A stretch of 64,000 bases of DNA from Gymnopus androsaceus JB14 (lineage: Eukaryota; Basidiomycota; Agaricomycetes; Agaricales; Omphalotaceae): NCBI GenBank assembly GCA_009733575.1, contig ML769441.1, positions 1 through 64,000 on the forward strand. The letters run 5' to 3'. Position 1 is the stretch's first letter. Every line of letters begins with the position of its first letter. Of the stretch, positions 19,805 to 31,588 are shown piece after piece. Under the pieces are notes generated by a model that was not told the origin of the DNA, did not search any database, and saw only the letters and a list, made by a program, of their open reading frames with translations. Both the position numbers and the translations under genes were made by a program.

Positions 19805-22325
19805 CTATGATAATCCAAGACTCGCTCTAATGACGTTCTGCAGAACGACACCATCGTCCTAGGTTGAAAGATTATTAGTGTTACAATAAGGCAACAGGAC
19901 AAGGATAAACTGACCTGATCGAGAGACCAAGTGAAGCATCCTGCCATTCCACTCGTTTTTGCAAACGTGGCCTTGTCACCCAGAGAAAAGGTGTCGTCAT
20001 AAGTCACTACCGTTGATTGGGAGGTATTGAAGAGGTACTAGAATGTATAAATATATGAGAAAGCGGACTGGAAATAAAGTGCTTGAATACGTACCGGAGT
20101 GTCACTGCAGTTATCCCATCCTGTGTGGGTGTAGAAGGTTAATAAGTAAGGATTATGCAGATCATGTATAAAATCAAACACTGCGACATACCTTCGGTGA
20201 ATCCTCCCCCTCCTCCAAATGTCCCTCCTGCAAGCCCCACAAGAGCACCGGAAGCTACAATCGAGCTAAACGGAATCTCCTGACCGAACCAGCTTTGAAG
20301 ATTTGCTGTAGCATCTGTGGAGGGAGCGTTGGTCGAAGGAGTGTCGGTGCTCGAACCGGATCCGTTTGTCTCGCTCGGCGTCGAAGCAGATCCATTTGAA
20401 TCCTTCGGCGTAGAGCTTGATCCGTTTCGATCCTTTGGCGTCGAGTCAGATCCATTTGTATCTGTACCTGTACCCTTAGTCTTCTTTCCTGATCCTTGCG
20501 TCGTCCCTCCTGCACTCGGAGTCGACTTCTTCACTGGCTTTATGGGTGTGGGGGAAGTCCGAGGCCTAGCGTGTTTACCCTGGGGATTCGCTCCCCCCTT
20601 GACCTCTTCCGTCGTAGGAGTCGGATCGACAAAGCTTCCTTTGAGCACGTTTGCAGTACTATTAGACACGTATCCATAAAGCGGAAGCCCCAGAAGCATC
20701 TTGGATGCGGGAAAGCCGGCTCCGGTCCATTGGCTGAATGCGGCTTCGGCGCTGTAGTTGGGAAGGCTTGAGTTGCTGCAGAGATTACCAAGGGGAGCAT
20801 TGGGGCCTGGGGTAGAAGAGGACTGGAAGACGTCGTAGTTCCTAAGAGGTACAGTCTCAGTGTGGATATATGGTGAGTAGATACGCCACGTACATGATAT
20901 TGAGATAAGTCATTTGGGCTGCGTATGCAGAGACGTTAGTGAGTGGGGATCCGTTTGAACCCAGCCACGGCTCGTCTGGGACAGCGGCAGATATGATCTT
21001 GCTCGATCCTGTACATAGACACATTAATATGTATTCAAAGATTGTGACCTGACTTACCGAGGGCAGTTCGAAGTTGTGTGAAGAATAGCAGAAGATTCGC
21101 AGAGTCCGAGGGAGAGTTGATGTTTCCTGCTCCGACTTGGTTGGGGTATTCCTAACATAAGACACACGATTAGTATACCTTGCGGGCGTGGATGATGAAG
21201 CCTTACCCAGTCGATGTCAATTCCTGCAAATCAAATGAACAATTAATTAATTAGCAGGCGGGATATTCACATACCATCGAGTCCATAGGTAGTCACGGCA
21301 CTCGCAAGCGTATTGACAAAAGTCTTTCGGTTGGCAGCAGTCGAAACGCATTGAGAAAAGTAAACGCTCCCGCCCCATCCACCTACGAACGTATCAGTAA
21401 AAGGAGAAAGCATTGTTGAGGAAAAAGATCGAAATCCACGAATACTCACCAACAGATAAAACAATCCGGGTCCCTGCACCGCTGTTCCGAGCAGCAGTGA
21501 CCGTTCGAGTAAGCATACTCTGACTTCCAGCGTCCCAGGTCAATGTTGAGGACGCATTCGGAACGGCAAATGCTATGAGGAAGAGCAATCAGTTCAGTCC
21601 AAAGCTTGTAATTTAGTGCCAGGGTATACCGAAGAAAAGAATAGACCATCTGGTATAATCCAAGCTCTCGGGAGGGAAGGTATCTTCAGCCCAATCTAGT
21701 CCATGACGCGATTAATACTCATATTCCAGTGAACGTAAACACGAGGCAAACTGACCAGGATAATACGCAGCAGCAATCATTGTAGCTTCTGCATTCACCT
21801 CACTCTTACCATTCCCATTCAAAAGCTGCGCCTTCAATTCCAAGGCCTTCTTCCTCGACATCGTCGAGGGCAGAGCGTCTTCCAAATCGAACGGTGTTCT
21901 ACTACGATCAGAAGCATTGAGGAATTCGTTCAATGCAGGCGCATCCTGATATGTCGGATGGTCTAATAAAGCATTGAGGTATACTGCTAGCCCAGTCTTG
22001 CGTTCCTTTATAAGGATATCGCCCAGCCAGGCGGAAGGAAGGAATGAAGTGACTAAGATGCGTTTGGGAGGAAGAAAGGCGGCGAGTTCTTTACCAGGTC
22101 GAAGCGTGTTATGGAGGGCAATAAACTAGAGTGAAAAGAATATCGAGTACGAAAGTCAGGTCTACGCAGGGAGAGAAATAACACGATGGTAGTTACTTCG
22201 GAATATCTCCTGTGCACGACAGTATCCTTCCCGCCACGAGTAACTCTTACGGCGTAAAGAATGTGAGGGCGGGGCGAGGAGGCGGTCGTGTGTGCGTTGA
22301 TTGTGACTAGGGGTGGGACTGCCAT
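19805..22325 (-). CDS. PX domain - GH18 chitinase fusion, 624 aa, 12 exons
   Basis: Exons, minus strand: 22325-22197, 22125-21756, 21695-21630, 21572-21450, 21382-21275, 21223-21207, 21151-21058, 21008-20894, 20841-20192, 20120-20095, 20037-19915, 19858-19805; total 1875 bases. Residues 1 to about 125 are a PX domain: HILYAVRVTRG, RRYS at 39-42, PPK at 62-64, then FLPSAWLGDILIKERKTGLA. A short linker with FDLEDALPSTMSRKKALELK recalls Vam7-like PX proteins. From residue 159 a GH18 barrel begins (MIAAAYYPDWAEDTFPPES) with SVGGW and the catalytic DGIDIDWE (Asp265, Asp268, Asp270, Glu272), and ends near MAGCFTWSLDQDDG. About 100 Ser/Thr/Gly-rich residues (415-515) interrupt the barrel. The PX-GH18 junction lies inside exon 2 and leaves no room for a signal peptide. 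PX domains bind phosphoinositides on endosomal or vacuolar membranes; a cytosolic membrane-bound glycosidase is inferred, not shown. Confidence 0.88.
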
Positions 22326-22549
22326 GAGGGGAGAAGAAGAAATCGAATATTGCTTGCAATTTCGAACGGCGGAGATTTATTCACATGATGCTTGTATCGC
22401 CAAGGCTTCATTTGAGAACATTGAGAGTTGATCGAGTCAGCGCTCGATGATTCGATAAAGAAAGACTTGAATCGAGCGTCAAATTACCTTATCTTATCAA
22501 AACCTTCGTAGCCGCTCCGCCTGATCCGTGTCCTTGCCTTCCTGCTACC

Positions 22550-24387
22550 ATGTTGTGGGGGTTGTTGGCGCTCTCATTACCTTCTACTGCATTCTCAAGC
22601 CCTTTTCAGGTCCCTTTATCCTTCCAGCCAACTCCAGCCACTCTTCCAGTCGCAAATTCCACGGAGTCGTTCTGGATCCACACGCCTGGAGCGAATTTAC
22701 TAGCTAACGAAGGTAGCACAGGACCTCTAACGCAGGATGCAGATATCTGTATCATTGGCTCTGGCATGACTGGCGTATCTGCTGCCTATCATCTTGCCAA
22801 TGCAGTCGATGAATTTGCATTGAAGGATGTGAAAGCGGTCGTATTAGAAGCTAGAGAATTTTGTCAGCGTTATTGTCTTCAATCGACAAAGATTTAAGCT
22901 CACTTTTTGGATCATTAGGTTCTGGAGCTACAGGTCCGTAAAAAGGCTTAGCTCAAGTGGTCCTTGACGTTGAATTAATTGAACAGGACGTAACGGTGGC
23001 CATTTGACTCCCTATTCCTTCTCCAATTTTCTCCAATATGAATCGGATTTTGGAACGCTCGAAGCAGTGAAATCTCTCCAACTAGAAAACCGTACAGCCA
23101 TGGCCATCGTGGACCTCATTAACAAGAACGAATGGAATGATATCGTCGATTTAGTTCCCGGCGGGCACATTTCGTTGATTTCTTCAGCAGAGCAACTTGT
23201 GTCACTAAAGGCGGAATATCTGGCCGCAAAAAAGGCAGGACTAGATGTAGGAGACGTGGAATGGATTTCTGAAGAGAGTGTGAAGGAAGTAAGTGTACTA
23301 TTGGATTTCGGCCCCATTTCCCTACTAAAACATTTCCAAAAGACATACGGTGCCTCCTACCCTGCTGTCAAAGCTCCAGCGTTCAACCTGTGGCCATTGA
23401 AGTTCGTTACCCAGCTATATCTTCTTGCAAACTCCTCCGCGCCAAATTTCTCTCTTGCCCTCCACACGCATACTCCCGTCACTTCTGTAGTGCCATTACC
23501 TTCTTCCTACGATCGAAAATGGAACTTGCATACTCCCCGCGGTCCCATACACTGCTCATATGTCCTCCACGCCTCCAACGCCTATGCTAGCCATCTCCTA
23601 CCGCAGTTCACTCCTGGGAGAGATAGAGAGATGGGCATCATCCCCACGAGAGGACAAATTGTTGCGGTACGAGCTGATACGCCAATCAATGATTCCTGGA
23701 GAGCGTCTTGGGGTTTTCCAGACTATTACTGGTTTCCAAGGCCAACCTCGTCGAACGCCTCCGCAAACCCCCTCGTCATCCTCGGAGGCGGGCGGGAGAC
23801 TATCGGTGGTCCAACGTTTGAGCAATTCGAGACCAACGATTCGGTGGTTAATAAAGATGTGGGCGAGGCTCTGCGTGCGTTTCTTCCTCGGACGTTTGAA
23901 GGGATGTTCAAAGATGGTGAAGATCCAGTGATGGAATGGGTTCGTGCGTTTAGGCTTGCTTTGATTTGATGGCTAATAACGATCTTTTGAAGACTGGTAT
24001 TATGGGTTATACATCTACGAAGGACCCTTTTGTGCGTCCCTTCTTTTCGTGATGTCAGTTGGCTACATACTAAATTATCTATAATTACACTGTAGGTTGG
24101 TCCTGTCATTGAGGAGACACCGTCATCGTCAAATGTTGCTGCTACTGAGCAACATGCATCCGCCAGTCAGTTCATATCCGCAGGATACAATGGACATGGA
24201 ATGCCTAGAGCTTTTTCTTGGTGAGTCGTTCCGAATATCTATATTAATATAGTGATTTTGAACCCTATTCTCTTACAGCGCAGAAGCCGTCGCAGGGATG
24301 ATTATAGCTACCCTTCGGAATGATAAAACCTGGTCTGTGCCCGAGTGGTTACCGAAGAGGTACTTGACTTGGAATAATCAGAATTGA
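22550..24387 (+). CDS. Secreted FAD-dependent oxidoreductase (DAO family), 499 aa
   Basis: Member of the glycine/D-amino-acid oxidase superfamily; these proteins oxidise amines with FAD. Exons: 22550-22862, 22919-22933, 22987-23288, 23343-23939, 23993-24031, 24096-24220, 24279-24387, summing to 1500 bases. It has a signal-peptide-like start (MLWGLLALSLPSTAFSS), a dinucleotide-binding fold IIGSGMTGVSAAYHLA, the SGATGRNGGH segment assembled from three exons including a 15-bp microexon, GRDREMGIIPTRGQIVAV, WFPRP, LGGGRET, and a C-terminal GYNGHGMPRAFSCAEAVAGM that closes the FAD site. It starts 224 bp from the divergent PX-GH18 gene, so the two share an intergenic promoter region. The substrate is unknown. 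The frame is intact. Confidence 0.88.
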
Positions 24388-24565
24388 AAGAGGGCTGGAG
24401 TGGGTAACCATTACAGTAAGAGTGAAACTAGTACAAATTGTTGTGCAAATAACACCTTATGAAACCATCATCGGTATCGACAGCTTTGACCGAGCTGACC
24501 AACCGATCGTGCTAGTCTAGCTGCTGAAAATCGACTGCTTGAGGTACCATTCAAGTGGTCAGGCT

Positions 24566-24790
24566 AAGGTCGTATTTTCACTTCGCTGCAAGTACCAACG
24601 TATTGCGGATCAATTAATTGAAATCGAGGGTTTGGAAGTCGGCGGGTATTCCACCTTTTTTTCTCTAGAGGAACACACCCCCTGATCCTGATGAATACTA
24701 GAATTTGACCAGAATGTTCAGTGGTCAGGCCTGTTCCGTTACTCCCTGTCAACTCCGTTGTTTTGTTCATAATTCTTGTTTGCTCTTCAG
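24566..24790. repeat. Diverged direct repeat, copy 1
   Basis: It shares with 24918-25185 an ordered series of words: CGTATTG, GGGTTTGGA, GCGGGTATTCCA, CCTGATCCTGAT versus CCTGGTCCTGAT, and CTAGAAT. The copies differ by many substitutions and indels. Confidence 0.55.
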
Positions 24791-24917
24791 ATGGTGACGT
24801 GTTTGACGCATCACAGCAAGTAGCATGCATGCCCCACCGTACTGCATTGGCTTAAACAGGAGTATAACCGTCGACTGATCGCCTCCCGACGAGTCGACAT
24901 GGATTTCTTGAAGTGGG

Positions 24918-25185
24918 TAGATTACGGTCGTACTATCAATTTTGTTGCAACTACGAACGTATTGTGATGGGGTTTGGATGTCGTGGAATAGCGGGTATTC
25001 CAGCTTCTGTTTTTTCCTCTGTTTCTCTATATACATATCTCTTGCTTAACTCGACTTTTTTCTATAGAAAAAACGCCCCTGGTCCTGATAAACACTGGAA
25101 TTTAACTAGAATATTCAGTCAGGTCTGTTTCGTTACTCCTTGTCGCTGTCAGCTCCGTGCTGATTGGATAATTTCTTGTTTGAAT
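24918..25185. repeat. Diverged direct repeat, copy 2
   Basis: Partner of 24566-24790, longer by one insertion. It may be an old duplication of a promoter or of repeat DNA. Confidence 0.55.
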
Positions 25186-25413
25186 TCCTCCTATTGTATC
25201 AGTTCAGTACGCGTCATAAAACGTTTTGACTAGGATCTTTTGTATTGTTGGAGCATTTTCTAGCATACATATCGGGTTTCTAGTATCAAACCTGCTAATA
25301 CGCTCTCGGATCCTCGTCGGGAGGCGGTCGTGAGAACAGCGCCCATAGCCGCCACCGTCTGAAGACGCGTATAAGATACAGGTTAGACATGGCTCTCGTC
25401 GCTCAACTCCTCA

Positions 25414-27601
25414 ATGACTCTTCTTCAGGCTCTTGCTTCCACTCTTACTATAGTCTGCATCGTCAGTGCTCAACAAAACCATGTCATACCCATCTCCGGC
25501 CATTTATCGCAATCTGGAAGCAGTACTAACGGTTCTTCAGATGGTCTGACAGTACTTACTCAACAGGGACCCGTTGTTGGCACTTCACCAATTGTCAACG
25601 TACGACAATTCCTTGGTATTCCGTATGCGGTGGCTAATCGCTGGGAGGCTCCTTCTCCTGCACTCAATCGACACAGCACCTTTCAATGCCTCCTCATTCG
25701 GAGACAGTTGTCCCCAGCAGTTTAACGATGGAGATCTAGAATTCCTCCGTCTCTCTTGGGGTGGGCTTTCGGATGAACAAATTTTTGTTTCTGAATCCGA
25801 GGATTGTCTAAACGTCAATATTTGGGCACCCAGCATCAATCGAGCTCAGTCCACAGCTGTTTTAGGTTCGTAGTTTTCGTTTGCAATCGCAAAGTTTGTT
25901 TGCTAACGTATTTTTTCACTTATCAGTCTGGATATATGGAGGCGCGCTCGCGTTTGGGACGGTGAGCAAATATGAACTAGATTTTTTCGACGCGAATCAA
26001 CTGACTGATCCGTGCCCTAGAGTAACACTCCCCAATACAACGGACTCAACAGTAGGTGATTTCTCACTAGCGCGGAATCTTCTATTTACTTTCTTCCAAC
26101 TAGTCGTTCGAGACAATGATGATATTACCTTGGTGTCGTTTAACTACCGAACGAATATCTTCGGACTACCCAACGCTCCTCAGCTCAACGGAACCGGGCA
26201 GGCCCAAAACTTTGCCTTCCTTGACGTCGATGCTGCGATCCAATGGGTGTATCAGAATATTGAATACTTTGGCGGTGATCCAGAAAGGAGTCGGTATTGA
26301 TTCATCATATACTGCATGGTCCGAGTTAAATCTCCTTTCCTACAGTTACAATCTTTGGCCAGAGCGCAGGAGCAGAGCTGGCTGACGCGTACACGTATTC
26401 ACACCCCAACGACACTATTGTTAAAGGCACGTTGTCTGCACTCATTAATCCAGCCTATTAATGTCTTTTACAGGTGTGATAGAGCAGTCGGGATCGTATG
26501 TTGAAAATCTCCGTATCTCAAGTATTCGGCGATTTACATGCTTCTTTTTCTAGGGCGTTAGGAAATACTGAAATTGCCGCGGCGAAACTGACTATTAATG
26601 ACATTGCTTGGAACGCAGTGGCGTCCGCTGTTGGTTGTGGAAACAGTACGTGGCTTTGCTTACTCCGAATCCAAGCTGATATCCGGTGATCAGCAACCGA
26701 TTCGGTTCAATTTTCCTGTATGCAGAACGTCAGCACCATTGACTTGTCTGCAGCAGTCAGCAATACCAGCCAGAGTTTCAATGTAGTGGTTGATGGTCCG
26801 TGGTTTTCAACCACATCGGTTATTGTCGAGATCTAACCCCGGTGTAGGTGTTACTACATTCGCGGACACGGCAGCGAGAGCAACTTCAGGCCGCTTTTTA
26901 AAAGTCCCCGTGCTTGCTGGGACAGTGGCTAACGAAGGTGATATCTTTATCGCAATAGCGCAATTGCTTGCGGTGGGGGCCATCATCCAACCCGGATTCG
27001 ACATTCTTTCTTCGATCTACACTATGGTGAGCGATTCCAATCTTCAACATGGCAAAAGCAGACTAAATTCCGTTCCAGAACACTTCATGTCCAACTGCCG
27101 AAACTACCGCCTTTCGTGCAGCAGCTGGTAGCACAGTCTTTCGGTATGAATATCAAGGTAAGCTTACCTGGATTTCCGAGAACCACATATCCTCATGATC
27201 AAGTTTCCTAGCCATCTTCCCGAACATGTCACCGTTCCCCCAACTCCGCGCCTATCACACCTCTGAAATTCCATTGGTGTTTGGAACATACAACGTGAGC
27301 AGAGAAAGTCTTGCCACAACACAAACTGGCATTCCAGTACCATCCACGAACACTGAGATCGCCCTATCAAAAGCAATGCAGCGCGCTTGGGTAGCTTTTG
27401 CTCAAGATCCCCAGAATGGTTTACCTTCGATCGGTTGGCCTGTGTATAACACAAGCGCGAGCTCTCCAACGATTGCTACATTGGGGAACTATTTGAACGC
27501 GACTGGATGGTCGTTTCACAGAGTCGGAGGTGATTGATGCTCTATGTTCAGAAATTAGCGCGTTCGATGGGATATTTTCTCAAGTCGAGAATATTAGTTA
27601 G
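25414..27601 (+). pseudogene. Type-B carboxylesterase/lipase, at least two frame breaks
   Basis: Secreted alpha/beta-hydrolase of the carboxylesterase type-B family, which cleaves esters. A signal-like start (MTLLQALASTLTIVCIVSAQ) is followed by FLGIPYA, the EDCLNVNIW disulphide motif, WIYGGALAFGT (oxyanion hole), ALD-type LDVDAAIQWV, GGDPERITIFGQSAGAE with the nucleophile Ser, IEQSGS, and near the end FGTYN and KAMQRAWVAFAQDP. Several short introns are clear, one apparently GC-AG (26427-26473). The frame slips by one base near 25670 (after PSPALNR, before APFNASSFGD) and again near 27520 (before EVIDALCSEISAF, stop 27599-27601); 26770-26880 also needs an unproven splice. Either a young pseudogene or a gene with assembly errors. 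Confidence 0.8.
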
Positions 27602-28100
27602 GCTCGTGAATAGGTAAGGAGTACGGCCATTAATAATATCTCCATCGTAATATACACATATGGGCACCAAAACCTTCTGGATCCATGTATGTAAGTACAC
27701 TTTTCCACATATTCTTCAGTCACCGGCCCCCTATGTTGTTTATTGGGACTTGGAGGGACAACTCTAAATGCTAGGATCTTTTACTTCCTTTAGAAAGTTG
27801 AAAAAACGTACCTGTGGAGCGCTTCGTCGTGATTAATGTTTTAGTGTTTAGCTGGAAGAAACATCACTATCGGGCATCATGACTGGTGCATTCTACTTAC
27901 CCTATCTGGTGCTTTATTTATTTCCAGAATCTCAGAACTCGAGTTCATTGCCTTATGTATGGGCAGAAGTACTAATACCTTAACAGTAATAGCGTATATA
28001 AACCAAGAACAAGACTACTTAGATCTATCTAGTCTAGTGATCATAATTAGTAGGGTATAGGATATATAAACGAACGACTATACAAGCCTCGATCAATAAA
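27602..28100. other. Intergenic between convergent esterase and MFS genes
   Basis: No feature was recognised in about 500 bases. Confidence 0.5.
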
Positions 28101-30300
28101 CTACGCATCGGCAACAGAGCTTGTCTGATTGGAATTTGAGCCAGCCTCTGCCTGCTTCTGTTTCCTGGGTTTCACATTCAAACGCTCAATCTAAGTAAAC
28201 GCTCATCAGCAGAAATTCAAAACCAGCCAGGTTAGTTTGAACTCACGCCAAGCGCAACAATCAGCGCAGCTCCCGCAAACGCAATCGGTGGTATAAACAC
28301 CGTATCTATCGCCTTTGAATATGCCTCCAGCACACCGTCTAACGCATCAGCGGGAATAACGTTCCGGAATTCAGTAGCACCAGTGTCTAGGACGAGACTT
28401 GGGTTGACGGACGGAGCGTATTTGGTTACCTGTTTGACAAGGTCATTGTTGAATATGGCTTGTGAGAATGAGAGAGCGACGGCTCCGCCCAGGGATGTAG
28501 ATAACATGACGAGACTGCCTATCGATTCAAAGTTAGCAACATAAAAGAGCAAGGTAAGTAAGTATTGGGGGTTAGCTTACTCCCAACAGGAACTTCCTCA
28601 GGTGTAAGAACGACTTGCGCCGCAATGAAAGGAAGCTGACCCGATCCACGTCCTATACCAGTTATGATCTGGTACCCGAGCCATTGACCGACAGTCGAGT
28701 GGACGCCGAGGGTGGAAAGAAGGCCACATCCAACGCAGAAAAATACAGGCCCTATCCACATGAGGTAGTAATAGTACCCGGTTCGGTTAACGTATATCCC
28801 CATGAGAATGGCGACGATGGTGTTGAATACCAGGTATGGGATGAATCGGACTCCAGATCCTACTGCAGATGTGTGTTCGACTGCTTGGAAATAGAGAGGG
28901 AGATAGTATATATGTCTAACCAACAATAACCCAGGTTAGCTCGAAGCCAATACTGTGTGGAAGAGGAATACTCACATATACAAAGACATACTATAGAAAA
29001 ACGTGTAGAAGATGCAAACGATAATCGTACGCTGCTTCACGATAGAAGCTGGCATCGTAGCCCGCTTTCCTCTTTTGATTTGTATCCAAACGAAAACGGG
29101 CATAATGAGTGCGAATCCCAGGAACAATCCCCAGATCCGGGAATCTCCCCAAGGGAAGGTCGCCCCGCCCCATTGCAGAGCCAGTAATAGACATACCGTT
29201 CCGCCGATAAAGAATACAGCACCGAAAAAGTCTAGATTGGCCAGCTTTTCCCGGAGAGTGAGCGTTGATGCCCGACGGGGCGACGTGAAGAAAACGGCTA
29301 CGGTGATGAAAGCGATGGCTCCAATGGGAAGATTTATCCAAAATGACCTATCACGAGAACGAGAGTGAGCGCTTTTGGGATGGAGTTGCGCGAAAATAAT
29401 TTACCATCGCCATGACACTTTGTCTGTGAAGGCGCCTGAAAGCAAGGTATTATGAGTATAAAGAAAAGCAGCTGATTAGCAACATACGCACCTCCAATTA
29501 TCGGACCAGTAATAGAAGCAAGCGTATACATGCTCGAAACACCCGCGTTATAAGCTGCTCGTTTTTCTAGAGCAACTGCGAATGCAATAATGTTGAGACT
29601 CCCCGAAAGTAAAGCTGAGGCACCGACTCCTGCTACCGCTCTACCGATGATGAGCATCAATGAGCTGGTTGCAGCAGCACATATGACTGATCCAACTACC
29701 GAAAACATCAGAGACCTTTTCGTTCAATACCAACGTAGGGTAATCTACCTTCGAATACAACGATTGCAGCCAAATACACAATCTTCATGTCAAAAACAGG
29801 AATATAGCTTCCCGAATGTTGGCTGAAGAGATGCCAAGGCAAGCAGGTAGGCGGACCCATACCAACCTGCAAAAATCGATTTTCATTTTCAAGCCGTCAA
29901 GCTACCCAGCTAATACTAACCAACGTCTTCAAGGGAGTCAAATACAGTGGTAATGGTTGGAATTACAGTCGCTAGTAAAGCGGCTTTCATTCAGCCATGG
30001 GCAGATAAGACGTTGAACCTCTCTCACCAACGATGGTGCTATCAAGAGCGACCTAGCGTCCAAGCTATTAGCGTTATTATACAGCTGACGTCAACGTGAA
30101 CTCACCACAAAGAGACCTAGGCAGACGCCCAAAGTTATTAAACCCAGTCGAGTTCCAGACACATATTCGACTTGAAGTTTATCGTCCTTCTCAGCTTGTG
30201 ATTCTGAAGAAGCTTGAATTTCAACTTCGTCTCTTTTTTCCTCAGATTTCGACTCGGTAACAACGGACGTGTCGTGAGCCTCGGTCATCAGCAAGGACAA
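28101..30300 (-). CDS. MFS drug:H+ antiporter, DHA2 type (14 helices), one frame slip
   Basis: Plasma-membrane major facilitator exporter of the DHA2 subfamily, which exports drugs or fungal metabolites. The first exon gives a charged cytosolic tail and GTRLGLITLGVCLGLFV. Later exons give VALDSTIVATVIPTITTVF (motif of DHA families), GWYGSAYLLA, LQPTFGKLYS, a GSVICAAA helix, IIGRAVAGVGASALLSG, SWRWSFWINLPIGAI (motif C region) and, near the end, SLVMLSTSLGGAVALSF. The stop is at 28101-28103. At the A5 run 29792-29796 (T5 in the gene) one extra base puts GKLYS and DMKIVYLAAIVVF out of frame; removing it restores a continuous match. As it sits in a homopolymer, a sequencing error is a real possibility. 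Introns are 50-60 bp. Confidence 0.82.
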
Positions 30301-31489
30301 ATGAGATGATGGCGAAGGAAGGAGGTGTGAACTGCCATGTTGCCTTTTAATTAAGTTTCTACTTTCGCGTCGAGGTGATTCAATTGAAAGTATTTTGGGC
30401 GCTGGGAAAATCTAATCTAATCTGATCATGAGTTTGCTAGACTACAATGTCCCCCAGCCGGCTATATCGCCCTGGAGATCGTATAACTTCGATGACAGTC
30501 GATCGAAGAACCGGGCTGAACAGCCTGCCGCGTTCGCGGCACTTTGATCGACTTCATCATCAAATCTCGTATGTCGATGATCGACATCTAAGGCGAATGG
30601 GCCGAGTCTAGCTGTCAGCACTTCAACTTCTTTTTCGTTCCTTGTCTTATCCGTACTTGGAAGATAGTGCACCGTCAGCGACCATGGAAATCACCTTATC
30701 AAGAGCAATGCCGTGTACGCTTGGGTCACTGGGTGGGGTTTCTTGGAATGGATAACTGAAGGAAAGCTCGAAGTCCAGGATTACTTCGATTACTTTCAGA
30801 GTGTTAAACCAGTGCCACTGAATTTCCCTGTTTCACGCTCAAAAACGGTCTCATTCCAATCCTCAAAATTCGTTCATCCTATAAATTCATCCTTATTGCA
30901 CTGATACCCAGTCTCGAGACTCACGCCAATGCATTTCATACCGCCGATCCTTACTTTCCTCTTCAATCTCCGGGTCCCGATCAGGATTGGCTTCCGAGTC
31001 ACAAACCAACAAGGTATTTCCATCAAGCTGAAAACGGACGGCGAGAACAGAGCTCTTGCTAAGAAAATGGTTTAATGGATTTTGAAATACAAGGACTTTG
31101 TGGAACGAAACCAACCTTGAAATTCTCATCCGAGTCCTTGGACAGGAGGCGCACCTGGAAAGGGTTTTTACTGTTTTTACTGTACTTACTGGCTGGTGAG
31201 GATTTAAGAGGAGTCCGAGAGCCTCTGTTCGGGATTGCAACTACTTATGATGCAGTAGGAAATGTATTGTATTCCAGACCAAACGGATCGGCTTATTTTC
31301 ATTCTACGGCATATGCGGTTCTTTTTTTGGGATATGTTGGGATCCAATTATGATTATCAGAAATGGAGTAGACGAGGTCTCCAGAGGCATCTTAGTCAGT
31401 CAGAAGCTGGAGCTGGAGCTGAAGTTCGAGGAGGACGCAAGAAATAAAAACCTCAGGCTTTGAAAAAAGAGAACTGATGCCGTACACAC
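30301..31489. other. Intergenic between MFS gene and tRNA
   Basis: It includes the MFS promoter region. No conserved gene was recognised in about 1.2 kb. Confidence 0.5.
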
Positions 31490-31588
31490 CGACGCCAGCA
31501 GGATTTGAACCTGCGCCCTCAAAGAGGAACAGATAAGAAACTTTGAGGATATTCGAATCTGTCGCCGTAACCACTTGGCTATAGCGCC
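31490..31588 (-). tRNA. tRNA-Ser(CGA) with a 17-nt intron
   Basis: Read on the minus strand: acceptor stem GGCGCTA pairs with TGGCGTC, the D arm is GCC...GGC, the anticodon stem ACAGA pairs with TCTGT, and the loop begins TTCGAA (U33, anticodon CGA, A37). 24 bases lie between the stem halves, leaving a 17-nt intron after position 37. A long variable arm (CCTC/GAGG) identifies a type II serine tRNA, and the T arm GCAGG-TTCAAAT-CCTGC is perfect. CGA reads the codon UCG. Confidence 0.93.

Larger units (their letters stand above)
24388..25413. other. Intergenic region with a diverged direct duplication
   Basis: It holds two related ~220-260 bp segments (see the two repeat entries) and the promoter of the carboxylesterase gene. 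No coding sequence was recognised. Confidence 0.5.

Noticed and set aside
20317..20679. 120-aa plus-strand frame with repeated FGVE/DPF units
   Set aside because: Antisense image of the Ser/Thr repeat in the GH18 exon.
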